This document shows, one piece after another, positions 8,041 through 14,249 of a DNA stretch of 14,747 nt (its first letter is position 1; each line of letters opens with the position of its first letter). The notes beneath the pieces were generated by a model. The model was not told the DNA's origin. It saw only the letters and a list, made by a program, of their open reading frames with translations, and ran no database searches. The stretch spans positions 1-14,747 of the forward strand of contig JAQIDA010000119.1 in NCBI GenBank assembly GCA_027858275.1, given 5' to 3'. This DNA is from Candidatus Kapaibacterium sp. Lineage in GTDB: Bacteria > Bacteroidota > Ignavibacteria > Kapaibacteriales > UBA2268. Made by a program: the position numbers and the translations under genes.

Positions 8041-8074
8041 CATGTTGATTTTATTAGACATAACAGATCTATCG

Positions 8075-9262
8075 ATGAACAGAATGAAAAAATCAGCTTT
8101 ATTGCTGTTGATGACACTTTTTGCAATAATCACAATCGCGCCTCTAAACGCGGAAGTGCCTGCCTATGTAACAGCCGAACCCAAGAAAGGCGACGGTATA
8201 GCAGTATTATTCAAAAGATACGGCATCCCCTATACGGAAATATATAAATCAAAATTCATAGAATTGAACAAAAAGAAATTCGATAAAAACGGCAATTTGA
8301 TGCTTTCTTTTGAATACAGACTCCCCTTATACAATTGCAAATTTGACGGAAAAACTATCCGTTCATCACTCGGAATAACTGATTTCAATCATGCGAAACA
8401 GATTGAAGAGTATAATAAATCATTGAGATATGTAGGTATTAAAAAGCCTTCCTATCAGATTGATAAAAAACTTTGGGTGCTTTATTTTGACTTTATGATC
8501 AGCGGCAATCCAACGCCCGCAATTAAGGAAGAAAAGAAGCGAAAATATCCGTTTCTCGGAGCAGATCATCAGAACGTCAGAGTCAGCGATAATTCTCTGA
8601 AAAACAACATATACTACCTCGTTTGCGGTCACGGCGGACCGGATCCCGGAGCAATCGGCAAGTATGGCACACACGGGCTCTGCGAGGATGAATACGCTTA
8701 TGATGTCACACTCAGGCTGGCAGAGCAGTTAATCGGTCATGGGGCAACGGTGTATATGATTGTGACAGATCCTAACGACGGAATCCGAGATGACGCTCTC
8801 CTGCATTGTGACAGAGATGAGTTTTATTGCGGCGGAGATACTATATCCAAAGACCAGGTTACTCGTTTGAAAAAGCGCGTTTCGATTATAAATAAACTCT
8901 ATAAAAAGAACAGGAAATCGGGTAAAAAACAGGAGACTGTTGTTATCCACTTGGATTCACGCACTCGCAAAAAACGCATTGATGTATTTTTCTACTACAG
9001 CCCCGGAAGTTCCACAGGCAAAAAGCTTGCTCGGAAGATGTTAAAAACTGTTAAAAGTAAGTACCGGCAAGCACAGCCGAATCGCTCCTACGAAGGCACT
9101 ATTGGTGCAAGGAATCTCTATGTTTTGCGGGAAACTGTTCCGACTTGCGTATTCATTGAATTGGGTAATATCCGCAACAAGCAGGATCAGATTAGATTTG
9201 TAAATAAAGGGAATCGCCAGGCAATCGCTAATTGGCTGGCCGCCGGACTTATGAGACGATAG
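8075..9262 (+). CDS. Exported N-acetylmuramoyl-L-alanine amidase (Amidase_3) with LysM-like N-terminal segment
   Basis: A zinc amidase that should cut the bond between N-acetylmuramic acid and L-alanine in peptidoglycan, in the periplasm. From the chosen start (395 residues) a signal peptide is evident: MNRMKK, a hydrophobic core to about residue 22, and likely cleavage after LNA (residue 26). Residues 33-86 resemble a degenerate LysM (KKGDGIAVLFKRYGI ... FIELN ... YRLP). The Amidase_3 domain starts around 178. Zinc ligands are His186 (CGHGGPDPGA), Glu204 (GLCEDEYAYDV) and His292 (VVIHLDS), and the catalytic-type Glu362 lies in FIELGNIRN, so the active site is intact. The open frame begins earlier, at 8042, but the signal peptide and the promoter box at 8033-8040 favour 8075 or 8084. 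It is divergent from the YitJ-type gene and monocistronic by context. The unusual spellings around the ligands match my memory of Bacteroidota amidases. Confidence 0.9.
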   Translation: MNRMKKSALLLLMTLFAIITIAPLNAEVPAYVTAEPKKGDGIAVLFKRYGIPYTEIYKSKFIELNKKKFDKNGNLMLSFEYRLPLYNCKFDGKTIRSSLGITDFNHAKQIEEYNKSLRYVGIKKPSYQIDKKLWVLYFDFMISGNPTPAIKEEKKRKYPFLGADHQNVRVSDNSLKNNIYYLVCGHGGPDPGAIGKYGTHGLCEDEYAYDVTLRLAEQLIGHGATVYMIVTDPNDGIRDDALLHCDRDEFYCGGDTISKDQVTRLKKRVSIINKLYKKNRKSGKKQETVVIHLDSRTRKKRIDVFFYYSPGSSTGKKLARKMLKTVKSKYRQAQPNRSYEGTIGARNLYVLRETVPTCVFIELGNIRNKQDQIRFVNKGNRQAIANWLAAGLMRR

Positions 9263-9391
9263 CAAAATCATCTGTTTGACCCTCAGTCAATCCCCAAGGC
9301 AACAGATCAACAGCAAGACTAACAACACTTTAGTACACAGTATTCACAAGGCTATAAAACAGCAGTAATTATTCTGTAACCAATACGTTAA

Positions 9392-9428
9392 TTTTGTTAA
9401 TGAATTCAATAATTATTTACTATATTTG
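9392..9428 (+). promoter_or_regulatory. Putative ackA promoter
   Basis: TATATTTG (9421-9428) matches the TAnnTTTG box exactly. The nearest upstream TTTG (9393-9396) is 24 bases away, longer than the usual 19-21. Transcription would start near 9434 and leave an unusually long leader of about 210 nt before the ackA ATG at 9645. Confidence 0.4.
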
Positions 9429-9429
9429 T

Positions 9430-9549
9430 ATGCAGTTATTTGAAAACAAAACAAAGTCCGGGAGAACGATAACTCGGATCGCTAAGTCAAAAAAAGTTTT
9501 GCGCCAAACCATTAGAAAACAAACCGGATCAGGTCTAAGAAAGATCTGA
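9430..9549 (+). CDS. Possible small basic peptide, 39 codons, doubtful
   Basis: ATG at 9430 opens a frame of 39 codons ending in TGA (9547-9549). The peptide starts MQLFENKTKSGRTITR and ends GSGLRKI, with about fifteen Lys/Arg and one acidic residue. I recognise no family. Against it: the ATG lies 2 bp after the promoter box at 9421-9428, so it would be at or upstream of the predicted transcription start; there is no ribosome binding site; and the same bases form the RNA pairing described for the ackA leader. Such short frames also arise by chance. Confidence 0.15.
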   Translation: MQLFENKTKSGRTITRIAKSKKVLRQTIRKQTGSGLRKI

Positions 9550-9572
9550 ATAATTATTTTATATCCGGGCGC
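9457..9572 (+). promoter_or_regulatory. Potentially structured leader RNA upstream of ackA
   Basis: Nested pairings can be drawn: GCGCC (9501-9505) with GGCGC (9568-9572); CCGGAT (9524-9529) with ATCCGG (9563-9568, sharing one base with the outer stem); and directly stacked on it CAGGTCT (9530-9536) with AGATCTG (9542-9548) around a 5-nt loop. A separate small hairpin lies at 9457-9478 (TCCG..AG with CTCGGA). The unpaired 5' side (9506-9523) is A-rich. It is not followed by a T tract and does not match a riboswitch class I know. A regulatory role is only inferred from the leader length and nesting. Confidence 0.3.
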
Positions 9573-9644
9573 TTAACGGAACGATCGAACAGGAAAAAAG
9601 AACTAAAGATTAATTTAATGTAAAAATAATAACACAGGTACAAC

Positions 9645-10880
9645 ATGAACATTTTTGTTTTGAACTGCGGAAGCTCGTCTCTGAAATTTCAGATAATCGA
9701 CACAGATCTTGAACGCATCGAAAATGACGAAGACCTTGAGTTGGCTCGAGGTATTGTAGAACGCATCGGCAGCCAGTCAGTCATATCTTTCAAAGCTACA
9801 GGATCGTCTCCGTATAAATCGGCGTTGCCTCTTCGCGATCACACATCTGCTCTTAAATTTATCATTGATTGGGTGACTTCTCCCGAATCAAATATACCGG
9901 GCATTAACAGCCTTGAGGATATTCACGCCATTGGTCACAGAACCGTTCACGGCGGTGAAAAATTCAAAAAATCAGTAAGAATAACTGACGAAGTTATCAA
10001 AGGAATTGAAGATTGTATCGATTTAGCTCCGTTGCACAATCCCGCAAATTTGAAAGGTATTTATGCCTCTCGCGCCAAATTTGGTCCGGGCATTCCTCAG
10101 GTCGCTATTTTTGATACTGCATTCCATTCGACATTGCCGGAAACAGCATTCCTGTATGGTATCCCTTATCAGTTGTATAGAAGATATAAAATCAGGAAAT
10201 ATGGTTTCCACGGTACTTCTCACAGATTTATAGCTCACAGATACAGAAAACTGACTGATACAACAAGAGACAATACAAACATTATCACATTGCACCTCGG
10301 TAACGGCGCATCAATTTGTGCGATCAAGGAAGGTAATTCAGTCGATACTTCTATGGGATTCACTCCTCTGGAAGGTCTGATGATGGGTACTCGTTGTGGC
10401 GATATCGATCCGACAATCATTGAATTCCTGATGCACAAAGAAGGTGCTTCTATCGATGAAGTAATGAATATTTTAAACAAACGTTCGGGTGTTCTCGGCA
10501 TATCAGGTTTGACTAACGACATGCGCGATTTGGAAGAAGAAGTCGAAATGTACAATGACAGAAGAGCTCGCTTGGCTCTTGAAATGTACGCCAATCGTGT
10601 GCGCAAGTATTTGGGCGCATATATGGCTTCGATCAACGGCTGTGATGCAATCTGTTTTGCGGGCGGTATCGGCGAAAACGCTGTTGATTTGAGAAAAGCT
10701 ATGTGTGCGAATTTGTCATGCTTCGGGATCGAACTTGATGAGAGTTTGAACAAACTCGCTACGGGCGGAAAAGAAATGATGATAAGCTCAGAAAACAGTA
10801 TCATCAAAGTATTTGTTATTCCGACAAATGAAGAACTCGTTATGGCTCGTGACACTGCTCGCGTGCTGCTTAACGCTTAA
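9645..10880 (+). CDS. ackA: Acetate kinase
   Basis: The 411-residue enzyme interconverts acetyl phosphate + ADP and acetate + ATP in the cytosol; family members are about 400 residues. The ASKHA-fold N-terminus MNIFVLNCGSSSLK carries Asn7. Key residues in family motifs are Arg99 (GHRTVHGG), Asp157 (FDTAFHST), YGFHGTSH, the phosphate loop HLGNGAS, Arg250 (GTRCGDIDP), the adenosine-site FAGGIGENA and Glu396 (TNEEL). All expected catalytic positions are occupied. Upstream bases include a short ACAGG about 11 nt before the ATG, a weak ribosome binding site at best. The phosphate acetyltransferase gene follows after 108 bp on the same strand, giving the classical AckA-Pta pair that conserves energy from acetyl-CoA. 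The leader upstream is unusually long. Length and motifs point to acetate rather than propionate kinase, but substrate range cannot be read from sequence. Confidence 0.97.
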   Translation: MNIFVLNCGSSSLKFQIIDTDLERIENDEDLELARGIVERIGSQSVISFKATGSSPYKSALPLRDHTSALKFIIDWVTSPESNIPGINSLEDIHAIGHRTVHGGEKFKKSVRITDEVIKGIEDCIDLAPLHNPANLKGIYASRAKFGPGIPQVAIFDTAFHSTLPETAFLYGIPYQLYRRYKIRKYGFHGTSHRFIAHRYRKLTDTTRDNTNIITLHLGNGASICAIKEGNSVDTSMGFTPLEGLMMGTRCGDIDPTIIEFLMHKEGASIDEVMNILNKRSGVLGISGLTNDMRDLEEEVEMYNDRRARLALEMYANRVRKYLGAYMASINGCDAICFAGGIGENAVDLRKAMCANLSCFGIELDESLNKLATGGKEMMISSENSIIKVFVIPTNEELVMARDTARVLLNA

Positions 10881-10909
10881 TAACTCACTTCACACGCAAG
10901 ACAACAATT

Positions 10910-10935
10910 CAACAAGAGATTGCAACCCCTTGTTG
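10910..10935 (+). other. Hairpin between ackA and pta
   Basis: CAACAAG (10910-10916) is inverted as CTTGTTG (10929-10935) around a 12-nt loop. Only TTT follows, so it is a weak terminator at best. It could be an mRNA processing or stability element between the two genes, allowing unequal expression. Confidence 0.3.
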
Positions 10936-10988
10936 TTTAGCATAATAATTCAAATATATATCTTCTAAATTACAAACAGGAAATAACA

Positions 10989-11966
10989 ATGAGTGATAAA
11001 TTTACAGCAAGCATGCGCGAAAAAGCCTCAAAATTAAATTTAAGAGTAGCGTTACCGGATTCAAACGATGTCAGATCAATCGAAGCGTCGGTTATATTGA
11101 AAAATGATAAAATCGCGGTTCCTGTTCTTGTCGGCGACAGCTCGGCTATCAAAAAAACAGCGGCTGATAATAATATTAATATTGACGGAATAGAAATCGT
11201 TGATCCGTCTACTTCTGATCTCAAAAACGAATTTGCCGAGATTCTCTTTGAAAATAGAAAACACAAGGGCATGACTAAAGAAAAAGCACTTGAGACAAAT
11301 CTTGATTCACTTTATTTCGCGGGTCTGATGCTTGAAACGGGCAGAGTAAGCGTTGTCGTAGGCGGAAACGTCTCTTCAACAGGCAATGTAATGCGCGCGG
11401 CTATTCATACTGTCGGCGTTGCCGAAGGTATTTCAGTTGTCAGTTCATACTTTATTATGGTATTCCCCGACAAAAAGTTGTGCTTTGCCGATTGCGCTGT
11501 TAATCCTGATCCTACAGCTCCTCAGTTAGCGGATATCGCAATTACTTCAGCGAGAAATTTCCAATCCGTTACCGGTGAAGATCCCAGAGTAGCAATGCTT
11601 TCATTCTCAACTAACGGCAGCGCGAATACTCCGGCGGTAGAAAAAGTACAGGAAGCTACAAAAATCGTAAAAGAAAAAGCTCCGGACATTCCTTCTGACG
11701 GCGAATTGCAATTGGATGCTGCGATCGTTCCTGCTATCGGCGCTAAGAAATTCCCGGGTTCAAAAGTTGCCGGAAACGCAAACGTTTTGGTCTTCCCTGA
11801 TTTGAATGCCGGTAACATTGGTTACAAGCTAACTCAGCGACTCGCAGGCGCGGAAGCAGTCGGTCCGATCGTTCAGGGTTTAAAAAAACCATTCTGCGAT
11901 TTATCTCGCGGATGCAGTACTGACGACATGGTAAATGTTGCCGCGATTTGCGTGTTAATGGCATAA
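10989..11966 (+). CDS. pta: Phosphate acetyltransferase (short, single-domain type)
   Basis: The 325-residue protein has the size of the single-domain class of phosphotransacetylases, without the long N-terminal regulatory part of the enterobacterial enzyme. It exchanges CoA and phosphate on acetyl-CoA to give acetyl phosphate for AckA. Recognisable blocks are RVALPDSNDVRSIEA (19-33), VVVGGNVSSTGNVMRAAI (122-139), LSFSTNGSAN (204-213), DGELQLDAAIVPAIGAKKFP (237-256), GNANVLVFPDLNAGNIGYKL (262-281) and the C-terminal LSRGCSTDD (305-313) with the conserved Arg. AGGAA about 8 nt before the ATG (within ACAGGAAATAAC) is a fair ribosome binding site. It is cotranscribed with ackA in all likelihood, and is followed by a terminator at 12001-12035. 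It is paralogous to the phosphate butyryltransferase downstream. Confidence 0.97.
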   Translation: MSDKFTASMREKASKLNLRVALPDSNDVRSIEASVILKNDKIAVPVLVGDSSAIKKTAADNNINIDGIEIVDPSTSDLKNEFAEILFENRKHKGMTKEKALETNLDSLYFAGLMLETGRVSVVVGGNVSSTGNVMRAAIHTVGVAEGISVVSSYFIMVFPDKKLCFADCAVNPDPTAPQLADIAITSARNFQSVTGEDPRVAMLSFSTNGSANTPAVEKVQEATKIVKEKAPDIPSDGELQLDAAIVPAIGAKKFPGSKVAGNANVLVFPDLNAGNIGYKLTQRLAGAEAVGPIVQGLKKPFCDLSRGCSTDDMVNVAAICVLMA

Positions 11967-12000
11967 TCTACTCGAATAAACTGATTTACAATACAATTTT

Positions 12001-12035
12001 GTCATTCTCGTTCAATCGGGAATGACAGAGTTTTT
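12001..12035 (+). terminator. Rho-independent terminator after pta
   Basis: GTCATTCTCG (12001-12010) pairs with CGGGAATGAC (12017-12026), ten pairs with one G·T, around the 6-nt loop TTCAAT. TTTTT follows at 12031-12035 after four bases. It separates ackA-pta from ptb-buk, though read-through may occur. The stem resembles GTCATTCCCG-type dispersed repeats of other bacteria, so it may have derived from one. Confidence 0.7.
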
Positions 12036-12099
12036 CATAATAAATTTTGTGTTGAATTATTAATTATAAATTATTAAATCATTCATTACGAGCCAAAAT

Positions 12100-12996
12100 A
12101 TGTTACTGAATTCATTAGATAAATTCATCGAAATAGCAGCGAGCAAACCTAAGAAAAAAATCGCCGTGGCAGCGGCTGAAGACAAACCTGTTCTCGAAGC
12201 TGTCTACGCTGCTCTTAAAGCCGGAATCGTTGAGCCGATCCTTGTTGGTGACAAAGAAAGAATCAACGCGATTGCCAAGGATATTGGTTTCGACTTAGAC
12301 GATATTAAGATAATTGACGAGAAGAATCCTGCCGAAGCCTGCAAAATCTGCGTGAAGGAAGTGAAAGAAAAACGTGCTCATATTCTGATGAAAGGTCTTG
12401 TCGGTTCCGCTGATTTCTTGAGAGCAATTCTGAACAAAGAAACCGGTCTGAGAAAAGGAAGTCTTCTAAGTCATACGGGATTTTTTGAAGCGGACCATTA
12501 TCACAAAGTTATCGCCGTTACGGATGCGGCGCAAAATATTTCTCCTACTGTTGAAGACAAAGTCGGCATTATAAACAATGCCGTTGATATGTTTCATCGC
12601 CTCGGAGTTGACAAGCCCAAAGTCGGGATTGTCGCTGCCGTAGAAGTAGTAAACACAAAGATGCAGGCAACTGTAGACGCCGCGCTTTTGACCATGATGA
12701 ACAAACGCGGTCAGATAAAGGGATGCGTTATTGACGGGCCTCTTGCATTCGACAATATAGTATCAAAAGAAGCAACTGAACATAAAGGTATAATAAGTGA
12801 CGTAGCAGGTGACGCTGATTTAATCGTCGTCCCCAACATTGAAGTAGGTAACGTTTTGTATAAATCATTTACATATTTTGCCGGAGCAAGTGTAGCCGCG
12901 GTTATGCTCGGAGCCTCAGCCCCGATCGTACTGACCTCGAGAGCGGATTCTGACAGAAGTAAATTGTTATCAATCGCGCTTGCCGCATCATATTAA
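12100..12996 (+). CDS. ptb: Phosphate butyryltransferase
   Basis: The 298-residue protein matches Ptb length (about 300). It converts butyryl-CoA, or related acyl-CoAs, plus phosphate to acyl phosphate and CoA. The diagnostic blocks are KGLVGSADFLRAILNKETGL (98-117), LLSHTGFFE (122-130), VTDAAQNISPTVEDKVGIIN (140-159), KMQATVDAALL (187-197), RGQIKGCVIDGPLAFDN (203-219), AGDADLIVVPNIEVGNVLYK (236-255) and the C-terminal APIVLTSRADSD (274-285). These differ from the acetyl-type Pta upstream and match the butyryl type. The gene is 24 bp from buk, almost certainly cotranscribed. No Shine-Dalgarno is visible. The 133-bp gap to pta holds a terminator, so ptb-buk probably has its own promoter, which I could not define. 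In this kind of bacterium the real substrates may be branched-chain acyl-CoAs; that is inference. Confidence 0.96.
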   Translation: MLLNSLDKFIEIAASKPKKKIAVAAAEDKPVLEAVYAALKAGIVEPILVGDKERINAIAKDIGFDLDDIKIIDEKNPAEACKICVKEVKEKRAHILMKGLVGSADFLRAILNKETGLRKGSLLSHTGFFEADHYHKVIAVTDAAQNISPTVEDKVGIINNAVDMFHRLGVDKPKVGIVAAVEVVNTKMQATVDAALLTMMNKRGQIKGCVIDGPLAFDNIVSKEATEHKGIISDVAGDADLIVVPNIEVGNVLYKSFTYFAGASVAAVMLGASAPIVLTSRADSDRSKLLSIALAASY

Positions 12997-13020
12997 TCTA
13001 TAGGACAAACGAACAGAAAA

Positions 13021-14088
13021 ATGAAAATATTAGCCATAAATCCGGGTTCAACATCAACTAAAATTGCTGTATACGAAAATACAACTGAACTGTTTGAAAC
13101 AGTTATCCGCCATGATTTAGATGTTATCTCTGAGTACGAACATATCATCGATCAATATGATTTTAGAATGAAGATTATCATTGATGTTTTGAAAGAAAAA
13201 TCAATTGATCTTAATTCTATAGATTTCGTTGTAGGTCGAGGCGGTTTGGTTAAGCCAATTCCCGGTGGCGTATATGAAGTCAACGATATAATGATAGAGG
13301 ATCTCAGAATCAGTCCTCTCGGCGAACACGCCTCCAATCTCGGTGCGATGATTGCCAAAGCAATAGCGTCTGAAATAGGTGATGACATTAAATCATATAT
13401 CGTCAACCCTGTAGTAGTCGATGAAATGAACGACTTAGCGCGATTCTCAGGACATCCTGAGCTTCCGAGAATAAGTATTTTCCACGCATTGAACCAAAAA
13501 GCTGTAGCTCTAAGATATTCTCGTGAAATTGGCAAAGATTATGAAGAACTTAATCTGGTTGTAGTCCATCTCGGCGGAGGTATCACGGTTGGTGCTCACG
13601 AAAACGGCAAAGTCATTGACGTTAACAACGGTTTGGACGGTGAAGGACCTTATTCTCCGGAAAGATGCGGCACTCTGCCGGCAGGCGCGTTAGTGAAACT
13701 TTGCTATTCAGGGAAATATCAGTATCACGAAGTAAAAAGAATGATAACCGGCAAGGGCGGATTTGTAGCGTATCTAAACTCCAACAACGCTTATGATATT
13801 GAGTTAAATTCAGAAAAAGACGAAAAATCTCGTATGGTGTTCGAAGGCATGATATATCAGGTAGCTAAAGAAGTCGGTGCCTGTTCAACGGTTCTGAGCG
13901 GCAAAGTTGATGCGATTCTCGTAACCGGCGGCATAGCTCATTCAAATCCTTTGATTGAGAAATTAACCAAAAGAGTCGGATTTATCGCTCCGGTCAAGGT
14001 TTACCCGGGCGAAGACGAAATGCGTTCTCTGGCAGAAAGCGTATATTACTCATCTAAGGGCGAACAGGAAATCAAGATTTATATATAA
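13021..14088 (+). CDS. buk: Butyrate kinase
   Basis: The 355-residue protein has butyrate kinase length and is distinct from the 411-residue acetate kinase. It turns butyryl (or isobutyryl/branched acyl) phosphate and ADP into the acid and ATP. Motifs: NPGSTSTK (7-14), GRGGLVKPIPGG (72-83), HASNLGA (103-109), VNPVVVDE (128-135), SIFHALNQKA (152-161), HLGGGITVGAH (183-193), DGEGPYSPER (206-215), TGKGGF and the adenosine-site TGGIAHS. All are intact. AGGAC about 14 nt before the ATG is a poor ribosome binding site. It follows ptb by 24 bp and is closed by a strong terminator at 14117-14149. Together with Ptb it forms a substrate-level phosphorylation module parallel to AckA-Pta. Acid specificity cannot be fixed from sequence. 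Confidence 0.97.
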   Translation: MKILAINPGSTSTKIAVYENTTELFETVIRHDLDVISEYEHIIDQYDFRMKIIIDVLKEKSIDLNSIDFVVGRGGLVKPIPGGVYEVNDIMIEDLRISPLGEHASNLGAMIAKAIASEIGDDIKSYIVNPVVVDEMNDLARFSGHPELPRISIFHALNQKAVALRYSREIGKDYEELNLVVVHLGGGITVGAHENGKVIDVNNGLDGEGPYSPERCGTLPAGALVKLCYSGKYQYHEVKRMITGKGGFVAYLNSNNAYDIELNSEKDEKSRMVFEGMIYQVAKEVGACSTVLSGKVDAILVTGGIAHSNPLIEKLTKRVGFIAPVKVYPGEDEMRSLAESVYYSSKGEQEIKIYI

Positions 14089-14116
14089 GGATTTCTTGCA
14101 TAATTTGTATAAGAGT

Positions 14117-14149
14117 AAAGTTCCTCAGATTGATTCTGAGGAACTTTTT
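14117..14149 (+). terminator. Strong rho-independent terminator after buk
   Basis: AAAGTTCCTCAG (14117-14128) and CTGAGGAACTTT (14136-14147) form a perfect 12-bp stem, extendable by one A-T pair, with the loop between. The T run at 14145-14149 overlaps the end of the stem. It ends the ptb-buk unit. The A run on the left side also allows function on the other strand, but no gene there needs it. Confidence 0.9.
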
Positions 14150-14178
14150 CATTAATAAGGTCAGTATCCTAAATATAT

Positions 14179-14210
14179 TTTGTTTGTTATCATATCGGCT
14201 TGTATTTTTG
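14179..14210 (+). promoter_or_regulatory. Bacteroidota-type promoter for the uracil-DNA glycosylase gene
   Basis: TTTG (14179-14182) is followed after exactly 20 bases by TATTTTTG (14203-14210), a complete match to TTTG-N19-21-TAnnTTTG. The start would be near 14216, giving a leader of about 35 nt before the ATG at 14250. This is the best promoter match in the window and sits just after the buk terminator. Confidence 0.6.
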
Positions 14211-14249
14211 TAATTGAGTTTTATTCATCAATATAAGATATCTGCATAT

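Larger units (their letters stand above)
9263..9644. other. 382-bp spacer before ackA: promoter box and leader, no convincing gene
   Basis: The first part holds a weak nested inverted repeat (ATCTGTT 9270-9276 with AACAGAT 9301-9307, and inside it TTGAC/GTCAA), with no T tract, so it is not a clear terminator of the amidase gene. From about 9370 it is strongly AT-rich and contains a promoter-like box. From 9430 to 9644 it looks like a long ackA leader with pairing potential and a 39-codon open frame at 9430-9549. Each of these is described in its own entry. Confidence 0.6.

Noticed and set aside
8042..8074. Amidase start at the first ATG, 8042
   Set aside because: It would add eleven residues before a normal signal peptide and would lie before the transcription start implied by TATTTTTG at 8033-8040; 8075 or 8084 fits better, although 8042 cannot be excluded.
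9270..9307. Terminator after the amidase gene
   Set aside because: ATCTGTT/AACAGAT has a 24-nt loop, a competing inner stem and no T tract, so it does not fit a rho-independent terminator.
10235..10855. 206-codon open frame antisense to ackA
   Set aside because: It lies wholly within ackA on the other strand, is rich in Ser/Ile/Pro as expected from a shadow of a conserved gene, and has no recognisable motif.
10989..12996. pta and ptb as two halves of a split or duplicated gene
   Set aside because: Each is full length with its own diagnostic motifs (acetyl type and butyryl type), and a terminator lies between them.
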